Part shown: piece by piece, positions 25,520-33,934 of the stretch
Position numbering within the stretch: the stretch's first letter is position 1
How the letters are laid out: each line of letters opens with the position of its first letter
Assembly (NCBI GenBank): GCA_017410365.1
Contig: JAFQQY010000046.1
Span: 1-64,000 of the forward strand
Source: Prevotella sp.
GTDB lineage: Bacteria; Bacteroidota; Bacteroidia; Bacteroidales; Bacteroidaceae
DNA: 64,000 nt
Direction: 5' to 3'
Program-made: the position numbers and the translations under genes
Notes under the pieces: model-generated
The model's input: only the letters and a program-made list of their open reading frames with translations
Databases searched by the model: none
Told to the model about the DNA's origin: nothing

Positions 25520-28238
25520 CGCCGAAAAGACTTAATTGTCCTGTTATCTCGTCAATCACCTGCTGTTCAGACTTGCCAGCATCCGGGTCAAGATTCTCTT
25601 CCTCGCCGTCATTGTCTTCTTCATCTCCATTGGTTTCCGTTTCCTCCGGCCATCTCAGCGGTTCCAGTTCTTCAATTTTTTCAATCTGCCAAGTGCTGAT
25701 GCGCTTTCCTTTTGCCTTATAGCCCTTTACGCCAATGAACTGTTCAACATCAATCTCCTCTTCAGGGCGGAAGGCATCGTTGCCGCCGTATGTTACTTTT
25801 ATTCGAGGGTAAACCTGGTCGGTAAGCAGTACGGGCAGAGAGTTGCGGTTGTCGCCTAAATAGTTGCGCTTTGACTTCGACGATTCCATGAGGAACCTCT
25901 TCAGGTAAGGATACCCCTGATTGTCTGCATCGTACAATACTGCACTCCAAACCTTTTCGGGGTCAAACTTTTCAATCACCTTGATATTGTTCTCATAGTG
26001 GTTGTTCTCCTCAAACGTAGACGTGTAGAAATCGCCATTGTCAAGTACAACCAATATCTGGTCGTCATCGTGGAATTCTCCCAACAATCTGCCGTGCTCG
26101 TTGTAATTCAGTCTGTTCACGTCAGGGTCGTACCAAACCTTTCTGCCTCCTAAGGTAGAGTGACCATGGCTCTTCAGACCAATGCGGTTGATAGGTTTCT
26201 TAGACAGAATGGTTCCCTTTGCCCCTCGGCTCTTTATTAATACGTCGGCAAAGTCTTTCTCTTGGAATATACTGGTCTTGCGCTTTGCTGTAGAAGGGTC
26301 GAGAGTAATTTTGATGATCTCCGCCTCGCCGTTAGGATTGGCTGTAAAGTATAGCACTTTCGAACCTGGAGTGCCTTGCGTCAGGTCCCACTCACGGTCG
26401 CGAGTAATACCGGTGATGGCAAATCGCTTTATGAAGTAGGCTCCAGCCTTTCCGTCGCGGTATACCACATTGTAGATTGTTCGCTTGTCGTTCTTCTTGA
26501 ATACGCCGACATGCAGAATATGCTTGCCCACGAAAATCTTTTCCGCAACACGTATCACCTTGTACTTACCGTCACGGTAGAATATTATTATGTCGTCTAT
26601 GTCAGAGCAGTTGCACACAAACTCATCTTTCTTCAGACCAGTACCAATGAATCCGTCCTGACGATTGATATAAAGTTTCTGGTTTGCCTCCACCACCTTG
26701 GTTGCCTCGATGGTGTCGAAGTTACGTATCTCTGTGCGTCGTGGATGCTCAGCACCGTATTTCTCTTTCAGGTGCATAAACCATTTCGCCGTAACCTCAA
26801 CCATATTGTTCAGATCGCGGTCTATCTCTTCAATCTCTGCCTTTATGCGCGCCATCAGTTCGTCTGCCTTGTCCTTATTGAACTTCAGTATGCGCTGCAT
26901 CTTTATCTCAAGAAGCTTTAATATGTCTTCTTTCGTAACCTCTCTCACCATCTGCGGATAGTATGGTGTCAGTCGGTTGTCGATATGCTCACAAACGGCA
27001 TCGGTATTTGGAGCCTGTTCGAACTTCTTGTCTTTGTATATACGCTCTTCTATGAATATCTTTTCCAAAGAGCAGAAATGCAACTGCTCGAGCAGTTCGC
27101 CTTTTCTTATCTCCAGTTCTCGGCGTATCAGTGCCATGGTGCGGTCGACAGAGCGGCGAAGCACGTCGCTTACGGTGAGGAACTTCGGTTTGTTGTCCTC
27201 AATCACGCAGCAGTTTGGACTTATGTTTACCTCACAGTCGGAGAATGCATAGAGAGCATCCAGCGTTTTGTCGCTCGATACTCCAGGTGCTAGATGCACA
27301 AGAATCTCCACTTCGGCGGCTGTGTTGTCGTCAACCTTTCGTGCCTTTATCTTTCCTTTCTCAATGGCTTTCAGTATAGAGTCGATGAGCGTAGATGTGT
27401 TTTTGCCAAATGGAATCTCTCTGATGACGAGTGTCTTGTTGTCCAGCTTCTCTATCTTTGCTCTTACTTTGAGCTGGCCGCCACGCTGTCCGTCATTGTA
27501 TTTCGATACGTCGATGCTTCCCCCCGTTATGAAGTCGGGGTATAGTTGGAAGTCTTCTCCATGCAGATAGCTGACAGCAGCTTCGCAAATCTCGCAGAAG
27601 TTGTGTGGAAGAATTTTTGAAGACAGACCAACGGCAATGCCCTCTGCACCTTGTGCCAGCAGAAGCGGATATTTTACAGGCAGTGTTATCGGTTCTTTGT
27701 TGCGTCCGTCGTATGACAACTGCCACTCTGTGGTTTTAGGGTTGAACACCGTTTCAAGAGCAAACTTTGATAGTCGTGCCTCAATATAACGCGGTGCTGC
27801 TGCACGGTCGCCAGTCAGTATGTTACCCCAGTTTCCCTGTGTGTCTACAAGCAGGTCCTTCTGTCCCAGCTGCACCAGCGCATCGCCTATAGAGGCGTCG
27901 CCGTGAGGGTGAAACTGCATGGTGTGTCCCACGACGTTAGCCACCTTGTTGTATCTGCCGTCGTCCATGCGCTTCATTGAGTGCATGATGCGTCGCTGAA
28001 CGGGTTTGAAACCGTCTTCAATATGGGGCACGGCACGTTCCAGGATTACGTATGATGCGTAATCCAGAAACCAGTTTTGGTACATACCGCTCAGGTGGTG
28101 TACGGCAGAGGCATCGAAACGGTTCACGGGTTTGTAGTCCGAGTGAAACTCTCCGTCGTTTTCCTCTGCTATGATATCATCTTGCTGTTCGGTGTTGTCG
28201 GTCAGTTCTTCGTTTAAGTCTTTTATCTCGTCATCCAT
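25509..28238 (-). CDS. parC: DNA topoisomerase IV subunit A
   Basis: A 909-residue type IIA topoisomerase subunit. The breakage-reunion domain opens at LDYASYVILERAVPHIEDGFKP, with active-site Tyr151 in AAAPRYIEARL and the coiled-coil tower (about residues 380-510). The C-terminal domain forms a beta-propeller with degenerate blades instead of GyrA boxes. An acidic tail (EEDNDGEEENLD) is followed by GQLSLFGDEE. The absence of GyrA boxes favours ParC over GyrA. It decatenates chromosomes with ParE, which is not in this window. Confidence 0.93.
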   Translation of the reverse strand: MDDEIKDLNEELTDNTEQQDDIIAEENDGEFHSDYKPVNRFDASAVHHLSGMYQNWFLDYASYVILERAVPHIEDGFKPVQRRIMHSMKRMDDGRYNKVANVVGHTMQFHPHGDASIGDALVQLGQKDLLVDTQGNWGNILTGDRAAAPRYIEARLSKFALETVFNPKTTEWQLSYDGRNKEPITLPVKYPLLLAQGAEGIAVGLSSKILPHNFCEICEAAVSYLHGEDFQLYPDFITGGSIDVSKYNDGQRGGQLKVRAKIEKLDNKTLVIREIPFGKNTSTLIDSILKAIEKGKIKARKVDDNTAAEVEILVHLAPGVSSDKTLDALYAFSDCEVNISPNCCVIEDNKPKFLTVSDVLRRSVDRTMALIRRELEIRKGELLEQLHFCSLEKIFIEERIYKDKKFEQAPNTDAVCEHIDNRLTPYYPQMVREVTKEDILKLLEIKMQRILKFNKDKADELMARIKAEIEEIDRDLNNMVEVTAKWFMHLKEKYGAEHPRRTEIRNFDTIEATKVVEANQKLYINRQDGFIGTGLKKDEFVCNCSDIDDIIIFYRDGKYKVIRVAEKIFVGKHILHVGVFKKNDKRTIYNVVYRDGKAGAYFIKRFAITGITRDREWDLTQGTPGSKVLYFTANPNGEAEIIKITLDPSTAKRKTSIFQEKDFADVLIKSRGAKGTILSKKPINRIGLKSHGHSTLGGRKVWYDPDVNRLNYNEHGRLLGEFHDDDQILVVLDNGDFYTSTFEENNHYENNIKVIEKFDPEKVWSAVLYDADNQGYPYLKRFLMESSKSKRNYLGDNRNSLPVLLTDQVYPRIKVTYGGNDAFRPEEEIDVEQFIGVKGYKAKGKRISTWQIEKIEELEPLRWPEETETNGDEEDNDGEEENLDPDAGKSEQQVIDEITGQLSLFGDEE

Positions 28239-28265
28239 AGGGTAATTATTCTCTCTCTGTTTTTC

Positions 28266-28742
28266 TTATTCTTCGCGCTTTGCTTCAAGCAACATGTAGA
28301 ATGTAGGGCGGAAAGGGTTTTCCAGTACCACGTTCACATCGCCCATCTTTGTCTGGAACACGCAGTGCTTGTGCAGGTCGCTGTTCTTTTTCATGTAGAA
28401 CGTGCCTGGATACAAATCCTCGTACACCTTTCTGTTGTCCCAATACAATTGTTCTGTGCTATCGTTGGTTTCGCGCTCGAAATTCTCTTGCAGGTTAGCA
28501 ATGCCCTTTTCGTCCACTTCGATGGTCATGCTGCTTTTTGTCTCTCCCCTGTTTATAAGGAATATGCATCCGTCGGCCTCCATCGTGGTGTCTATCTCAT
28601 AGCCTTTAGCCAACAGCGAATCAACGAACGCTTCTGGCTTCAAACCTAACGATAGTCCTTTGAATGTTAGATACTCTGGCTCGCTATTGCAGCCACATAA
28701 TGTTGTCAGTGCCACCATTGCGGCCATCATCATTTTCTTCAT
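28266..28742 (-). CDS. Small lipoprotein of unknown function
   Basis: A 158-residue protein with a lipoprotein signal (MKKMMMAAMVALTTLCGC; lipid-bearing Cys in LCGC). The mature part begins with GLSLGLKPEAFVDSLLAKGY and contains a TMEADGCIFLINRG strand region. I do not recognise the family. ATG 28742 is chosen because the longer frame starts upstream of the -7 box at 28768-28776. It precedes parC in the leftward run. Confidence 0.75.
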   Translation of the reverse strand: MKKMMMAAMVALTTLCGCNSEPEYLTFKGLSLGLKPEAFVDSLLAKGYEIDTTMEADGCIFLINRGETKSSMTIEVDEKGIANLQENFERETNDSTEQLYWDNRKVYEDLYPGTFYMKKNSDLHKHCVFQTKMGDVNVVLENPFRPTFYMLLEAKREE

Positions 28743-28767
28743 AGTCTTTGGTTTTTGTATAATTGTG

Positions 28768-28776
28768 GCAAAGATA
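28768..28776 (-). promoter_or_regulatory. -7 box TATCTTTGC for the lipoprotein-parC run
   Basis: Consensus box 26 nt upstream of the lipoprotein ATG; probably drives the leftward transcription unit. Confidence 0.6.
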
Positions 28777-28874
28777 ATAAAAAAAGTGCAAAAAACGGAA
28801 ATTAGGCACCGAATTCTCATAATTCATTTCTACTTTCCGTTTTTCGCACCCTATCTTCACATTTCATCAAATTC

Positions 28875-29240
28875 TCAAATAATTTCTCTTCCAAACGGAG
28901 TGAGGGCTATCTTGGCGAGCTTAAAGTGCTGCTTGCCGAATGGTATGCCTATGATGGTGATGAAGAACAGCAGTCCGAAACCGATGTGTGTGAGCCATAT
29001 CCAGAAGCCGCCAACGAAGAACCAGATGATGTTCATTGTCGTGTTCAGGCACCCTGATGTTTCATTCTTCCTGACTTCAGTGCCGAATGGCCACAATGCC
29101 AGCATGGCAAGCTTTATTGATTGCAAGCCGAACGGTATGCCGATGATGGTAACCATCATTGCCAGACTTGCTAACACATACTCAATAGCTATCTCGATAC
29201 CACCGAAAATAAGCCAGATAATGTTTCCTAATACTTTCAT
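28875..29240 (-). CDS. YccF domain inner-membrane protein
   Basis: A 121-residue protein made of two related halves, each with membrane helices and a TIIGIPFG motif (VTIIGIPFGLQSIKLAMLALWPFG and ITIIGIPFGKQHFKLAKIALTPFG). This is the YccF family, of unknown function. A -7 box lies at 29269-29277. Confidence 0.9.
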   Translation of the reverse strand: MKVLGNIIWLIFGGIEIAIEYVLASLAMMVTIIGIPFGLQSIKLAMLALWPFGTEVRKNETSGCLNTTMNIIWFFVGGFWIWLTHIGFGLLFFITIIGIPFGKQHFKLAKIALTPFGREII

Positions 29241-29268
29241 TAGCAGATGATTTTTGATTTATGCAGTT

Positions 29269-29330
29269 GCAAATATAAGAAAAAGAATTAGAAAACTTAC
29301 AAGAAAATAAAATATTTACATTATATTTGC
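29269..29330. promoter_or_regulatory. Divergent -7 boxes for yccF-like and corrinoid-fusion genes
   Basis: TATATTTGC on the minus strand (29269-29277) and TATATTTG on the plus strand (29323-29330). I see no cobalamin riboswitch in the 138-bp gap. Confidence 0.55.
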
Positions 29331-29377
29331 AGATTGAATAGACTATTTTAAATTATTGACAGAATAACTATTATATA

Positions 29378-32300
29378 ATGATGAAAACGTGGAAACAGAA
29401 TATGGAGGAAACCAAGCAACATTATGTTGACTGGTGGAATCACAAGGGCGTGGTGGTGAATATGTGGGAGCACTTCCAGCAGGGAGTAAAACCGCATGCC
29501 GATGTGCCGATGCCTAACGAACCGAAGGACCTCAACCAGAAGTGGTTCGATGCGAAATGGCGTGCTGATTATCTCGATTGGTATGTCGCTCACAGTTCGC
29601 TCAAGGCCGACATGCTGCCAGTGGCCAACACGCAACTCGGTCCTGGTTCGCTCGCAGCCATACTCGGTGGTGTGTTTGAAGGAGGTGAGGATACCATCTG
29701 GATTCACCCTAATCCAAACTATACCGACGAGATAACCTTCGACGAGAACAATGCCAACTGGTTGCTTCACAAGGAACTGCTGAAGGCGTGCAAGGCTAAG
29801 GCACAGGGCAACTACTATGTGGGCATGCCCGACCTCATGGAGGGTATGGACGTGCTGGCGGCTATCAAGGGAACCGACAAGGTGCTGCTCGACACGGTGA
29901 TGCAGCCAGAGGTGTTGGAGCGACAGATGCAACAGATAAACGACATCTACTTCCGCGTGTTCGACGAACTATACGATATCATCCGTGAGGGCGACGAGAT
30001 GGCTTTCTGCTATTTCTCAGCATGGGCACCGGGCAAGATGACCAAGCTTCAGTGCGACATATCTACGATGATAAACGAAGACGACTATCGCCGCTTCGCT
30101 CTGCCGTTCCTCCGCCAGCAGTGCCAGAAGATTGACTATACTCTCTATCATCTCGATGGAGTGGGGGCACAGCATCATCTGCCGGCATTGCTTGAGATTG
30201 ATGAGCTAAATGCCATACAGTGGACACCAGGTGTGGGTGAACCGCAAGGTGGCTCGCCAAAGTGGTACGACCTCTACCGCCGTATCCTTAATGCAGGCAA
30301 GAGCATCATGGCATGCTGGGTTACTCTCGACGAACTGCGTCCGCTGCTTGAGAATATCGGTACCGATGGCGTACATCTGGAGATGGACTTCCACAACGAA
30401 GAGGAGGTGGAGCAGGCACTGGAGATTGTTGAGCAGTGTAAGCAGACTCAAAGGAGTGTAGGTGTTCAGGAGTCACCTTCAGGAGTTCAGGAGTTCAGGA
30501 GTTCAGGAGTTCAGACAATAGCTTCTTGTACAAATAACTCGTCAACTCGTCAACTTGTCAACTCGTCAACAGAAAGTACCAACTCGTCAACTTGTCAACT
30601 TGTCAACTCGTCAACTGAAGGTACCAACTTGTCAACTCGTCAACTCGTCAACTTGTCAACTGACCAACAGGTCATCCAAATCATTGAATCAATAGAAAAC
30701 GAAGATAATATGTCAAACAATCCATCAACCCTTATCTCGCCTATCCAGACTATCGCCCAGCAACGTGTGCTGGTGCTCGACGGTGCTATGGGCACAATGA
30801 TACAGCGTTACAACCTTGCAGAAGCCGACTTCCGTGGCGATCGTTTTGCCAACCACGGTTGTGAGTTGCGCGGATGCAACGACCTGCTCTGCATCACTCG
30901 TCCTGATGTGGTGAGCGAAATCCACCGCAAATATCTGGAGGCGGGTGCCGATATCATCGAGACAAACACGTTCAATGCTCAGCGCATATCTATGGCCGAC
31001 TTCCGACTGGAGGCTGAGTGTCGTGAGATAAACCTTGCTGCTGCAAAACTGGCACGCACCTTGGCAGACGAATATACAAAGAAGAATCCGCAGAAACCGC
31101 GCTTTGTGGCTGGTTCTGTGGGACCGACATCCAAGACTTGCAGCATCATGACCGACAATACCCAACCAGGTTGGAACACCTTCGGCTATGGCAAACTGCT
31201 TGAGGCTTATAAGGAGCAGATGGAGGCATTGCTTGAGGGTGGCATTGACGTGCTGCTCATAGAGACCATCTTCGACACACTTAATGCAAAGGCAGCTATT
31301 GAAGCAGCAAATGCGGCTATGGCAAAGACAGGCAAGCAGGTGCCGCTGATGCTCAGTTTCAATGTTACTGGCAGCGAGGGCAGAAACATGCTTGGACAGT
31401 CAATAGAGGAGTTTATAGCTACTCTCGACAAGAAGAACATCTTCTCTGTTGGTGTCAACTGCATAGGCGATGTGGCACAGATTACTCCGCTCATCGACCG
31501 TCTCGGCGCTATCGACGGACTTAGCATCAGTCTTTATCCTAATGCCGGTCAGCCAGACATCAATGGCAACTACTCACAGACACCAGAAATGATGCAGCGT
31601 GCCGTATGGCCAATGCTTGAATGGCATCGCCTGAACATTATCGGCGGTTGCTGTGGTACAACCAACGAGCATATAGCTGCTATCTCTCGTCTTCTCCAAC
31701 CTGTTGATGGTTTCATGCTTTCTCCGCATAAGAGTGGGGTGGCTGCACCGGTAGGGGTTCAGGAGTTGTCTTCAGGAGTGAAGGAGTTTAGGAGTTTAGG
31801 AGTTCAGACATTAGCATCTGAATCAAGCAACTCGTCAACTCGTCAACTTGTCAACTCGTCAACTGATAACTCCCTCTTCGACGCCATCGTAGGCGGTAAG
31901 GCCAATGAAGCGGTGACTGCCACTAAGGCAGCTGTTGAACAAGGCGTTGCTCCGCAGGATATCATCAACGGTCAGATGGTTAAGGCTATGGCAGAAGTTG
32001 GTCAGCGCTTTGAGGAAGGCAAGGCATTCGTGCCACAGCTGTTGATGGCTGGTCGTGCGATGAAGGCGGGACTTGAAATACTCAAACCGCTTATGGCAGG
32101 CGATACATCTACGTCTATCGGCAAGATTATCATCGGTACGGTGAAGGGCGACCTGCACGACATCGGCAAGAACCTTGTAGCGTCAATGCTTGAGGGATGT
32201 GGCTTTGAGGTCATCAACATCGGTATCGATGTTACCAGCGAGCAGTTTGTTGAGGCTATCAAAGAGCACAATGCCGACATCCTATGTATGAGTGCTCTGC

Positions 32301-32491
32301 TCACCACCACCATGACCTACATGCCAGAGGTTCTTCAGGCTCTTGAAGCTGCCGGCATCCGCGACAAGGTGAAGGTTATGATTGGCGGTGCTCCTATCAC
32401 CCAGGCCTTCGCCGATGAGATTGGTGCCGACGGCTATAGCGACAATGCCAACAGTGCCGTTGCTTTGGCCAAGAGATTGATGGGCAAGTGA
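29378..32491 (+). CDS. Fusion of URO-D-like methyltransferase, homocysteine methyltransferase and corrinoid protein
   Basis: A 1037-residue protein in three parts. Residues 1-357 resemble the uroporphyrinogen-decarboxylase superfamily, close to corrinoid-system proteins such as TMCP2; a clear HxC zinc motif is missing. Residues 445-790 are the homocysteine-binding module of cobalamin-dependent methionine synthase (VLDGAMGTMIQ, ETNTFNAQ, zinc Cys in GGCCGTT). Residues 831-1037 are a corrinoid-binding protein with cap helices and the DLHDIGKN cobalamin His motif. The methyltetrahydrofolate and reactivation domains of MetH are absent. The likely role is methyl transfer from an unknown donor via cobalamin to homocysteine. 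The linkers at about 358-430 and 791-830 are octanucleotide repeat copies. Met445 (ATG 30710) could be an internal start. Confidence 0.82.
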   Translation: MMKTWKQNMEETKQHYVDWWNHKGVVVNMWEHFQQGVKPHADVPMPNEPKDLNQKWFDAKWRADYLDWYVAHSSLKADMLPVANTQLGPGSLAAILGGVFEGGEDTIWIHPNPNYTDEITFDENNANWLLHKELLKACKAKAQGNYYVGMPDLMEGMDVLAAIKGTDKVLLDTVMQPEVLERQMQQINDIYFRVFDELYDIIREGDEMAFCYFSAWAPGKMTKLQCDISTMINEDDYRRFALPFLRQQCQKIDYTLYHLDGVGAQHHLPALLEIDELNAIQWTPGVGEPQGGSPKWYDLYRRILNAGKSIMACWVTLDELRPLLENIGTDGVHLEMDFHNEEEVEQALEIVEQCKQTQRSVGVQESPSGVQEFRSSGVQTIASCTNNSSTRQLVNSSTESTNSSTCQLVNSSTEGTNLSTRQLVNLSTDQQVIQIIESIENEDNMSNNPSTLISPIQTIAQQRVLVLDGAMGTMIQRYNLAEADFRGDRFANHGCELRGCNDLLCITRPDVVSEIHRKYLEAGADIIETNTFNAQRISMADFRLEAECREINLAAAKLARTLADEYTKKNPQKPRFVAGSVGPTSKTCSIMTDNTQPGWNTFGYGKLLEAYKEQMEALLEGGIDVLLIETIFDTLNAKAAIEAANAAMAKTGKQVPLMLSFNVTGSEGRNMLGQSIEEFIATLDKKNIFSVGVNCIGDVAQITPLIDRLGAIDGLSISLYPNAGQPDINGNYSQTPEMMQRAVWPMLEWHRLNIIGGCCGTTNEHIAAISRLLQPVDGFMLSPHKSGVAAPVGVQELSSGVKEFRSLGVQTLASESSNSSTRQLVNSSTDNSLFDAIVGGKANEAVTATKAAVEQGVAPQDIINGQMVKAMAEVGQRFEEGKAFVPQLLMAGRAMKAGLEILKPLMAGDTSTSIGKIIIGTVKGDLHDIGKNLVASMLEGCGFEVINIGIDVTSEQFVEAIKEHNADILCMSALLTTTMTYMPEVLQALEAAGIRDKVKVMIGGAPITQAFADEIGADGYSDNANSAVALAKRLMGK
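30452..30665 (+). repeat. Octanucleotide composite repeat, copy 2, in coding sequence
   Basis: A 13-nt GGAGTCACCTTCA, four GGAGTTCA octamers, GACAATAGC, TTCTTGTAC, then three blocks of exactly four AACTYGTC octamers separated by 13-nt AACWGAARGTACC spacers. It is in frame and encodes the linker after the URO-D-like domain. Confidence 0.9.
31751..31867 (+). repeat. Octanucleotide composite repeat, copy 3, in coding sequence
   Basis: A 13-nt GGAGTTGTCTTCA, four GGAGTNNA octamers, GACATTAGC, then four AACTYGTC octamers and AACTGA. In frame, it encodes the linker (GVQTLAS, STRQLVNSSTD) before the corrinoid domain. Confidence 0.85.
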
Positions 32492-32515
32492 AGCTTGCGA
32501 AATTGAATCTATTAT

Positions 32516-33301
32516 ATGTTCGAAGAAGAGATAAAAGTCTATGAAGAGACACTGAATGAGTATCGCAATAAGTTTGCGCTACGAATGAATGAAACCGATT
32601 TGGAGGAGTATAATGAAATACTCTTCTCGGCTCATAGTTGTGCAATAGAAGGCAACTCATTCAGTGTTGATGATACAAGGGAACTAAAGGAGAAGGGGCT
32701 GGCTCTTGTTCCTAAGGGCAAATCCCTATATGAGGCTTTTGAAATACTCGGACATTTCAAGGCTTACGAATATCTGTTCGGACAAAAGGATGCTCCGTTA
32801 ACAGAAGATTTGCTGAAAGCAACTCATCGTATATTGACAGAACATACGTTGCCGTTTAAATGTCCCGGAGCGGTACCTGGTGAATATACAGATACTGATA
32901 TGTGCGCAGGTGACACCGTGTTTGGCGACCATGAGCAACTTATTGCACGCATACCGGCGCTATTGTCTTCTACCCAACAGGCTATGGACAGTGCCAACGT
33001 GCATCCAATGGTCTTGGCTGCCCGTTTCCATGGATATTTTGAATATCTCCATCCGTTCCGCGATGGCAACGGACGAATAGGACGTTTGTTCTCAAATTTC
33101 ATCTTGCATAAGTCCGGTCATCCTATTGTAATCATACGAAATGAAAATAAGGGCGAGTATATAAGTGCCTTGCGTAGCATACGCACAGAAAACACAGATG
33201 AATACCTCATTGCCTTCTTCTTCCGTACTGCCATTGAAAGGATGAAGCAGGAGTTGAAAGATAAGAAAAAAGGCACCGCTCTAAAATCCTTTTTGTTTTG
33301 A
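32516..33301 (+). CDS. Fic-domain protein with N-terminal inhibitory motif
   Basis: A 261-residue predicted protein AMPylase. The Fic motif is HPFRDGNGRIGR (His179). The N-terminal helix holds SCAIEGN (Ser41, Glu45), which fits the (S/T)xxxE(G/N) motif of class II Fic proteins whose Glu blocks ATP binding, so the enzyme is probably self-inhibited. The target is unknown. It lies 24 bp after the corrinoid fusion on the same strand and marks the left edge of the accessory island. Confidence 0.92.
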   Translation: MFEEEIKVYEETLNEYRNKFALRMNETDLEEYNEILFSAHSCAIEGNSFSVDDTRELKEKGLALVPKGKSLYEAFEILGHFKAYEYLFGQKDAPLTEDLLKATHRILTEHTLPFKCPGAVPGEYTDTDMCAGDTVFGDHEQLIARIPALLSSTQQAMDSANVHPMVLAARFHGYFEYLHPFRDGNGRIGRLFSNFILHKSGHPIVIIRNENKGEYISALRSIRTENTDEYLIAFFFRTAIERMKQELKDKKKGTALKSFLF

Positions 33302-33395
33302 TAAATCCGAAAGTTCGTCACAAAAATGTGATTTTACAAGGATAATACAGTCGTTAAACAAACTGATTGTTAGCACTTAAGAGTTGAAAATATGT

Positions 33396-33440
33396 AACGG
33401 TTCACAAGTTTGTGGTTCACAAGTTTGTGAACCGTTCTTT
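33396..33440 (+). terminator. Hairpin downstream of the Fic gene
   Basis: A 12-bp stem AACGGTTCACAA/TTGTGAACCGTT with a 17-nt loop that repeats GGTTCACAAG, followed by CTTTT. It lies 95 bp after the Fic stop. Confidence 0.6.
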
Positions 33441-33613
33441 TGGGGTTGATTTTGCCGGTGGAATAATATCCCATGTAAACCATTCGTTCATTATCCAATG
33501 AACCATTCTTTGTATATTTATACAAGGCGATGGATGTTTTCTAAAACATGCCCCAAAAGAAATATTTTAGAGAACTGGCACTTCTCGACGAGAGAACTGG
33601 CACTTCTTGCCAC

Positions 33614-33934
33614 GAGATCTGGCATTTCTCTCGAAATGAACAGGCAGATGCCTTTTATTGCTATGGCAATTCTTGGTGTACCGAATGCTTGTTTTGTATG
33701 TTTATGCAGTAGCATGAATTAACTTTACCTTTCTCTTCTGCGCTTTTTCAAAAAACGCAGAACTTGCAATTATCTTAGAATTAATAGTTTATTCGGATTG
33801 CTTGAAAATTGGATAACGAGATAGCAACCGTTCGTATTTCAGAGTTCTTCATTGTTATGATTATTTCTTTTGTCTGCGTTCTTATTTATAGCAGTTTCTT
33901 TAATTCTTCGATATCGGGCAATGCCTTTTTTAAT
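33614..33934. repeat. Island repeat A, copy 1
   Basis: About 320 bp with a close duplicate at 36612-36998. It covers the intergenic region and runs 49 bp into the 3' end of the DUF1016 gene. Just upstream (33560-33625) are three degenerate AACTGGCACTTCT units. I see no real gene in 33302-33885. Confidence 0.8.

Noticed and set aside
29241-29377. Possible cobalamin riboswitch ahead of the corrinoid fusion
   Set aside because: The gap is short and AT-rich and lacks a B12-box-like GCCACTG motif or clear helices.
30540-30665. CRISPR array
   Set aside because: Repeats are 8-nt units without unique spacers and are translated in frame; no cas genes in the window.
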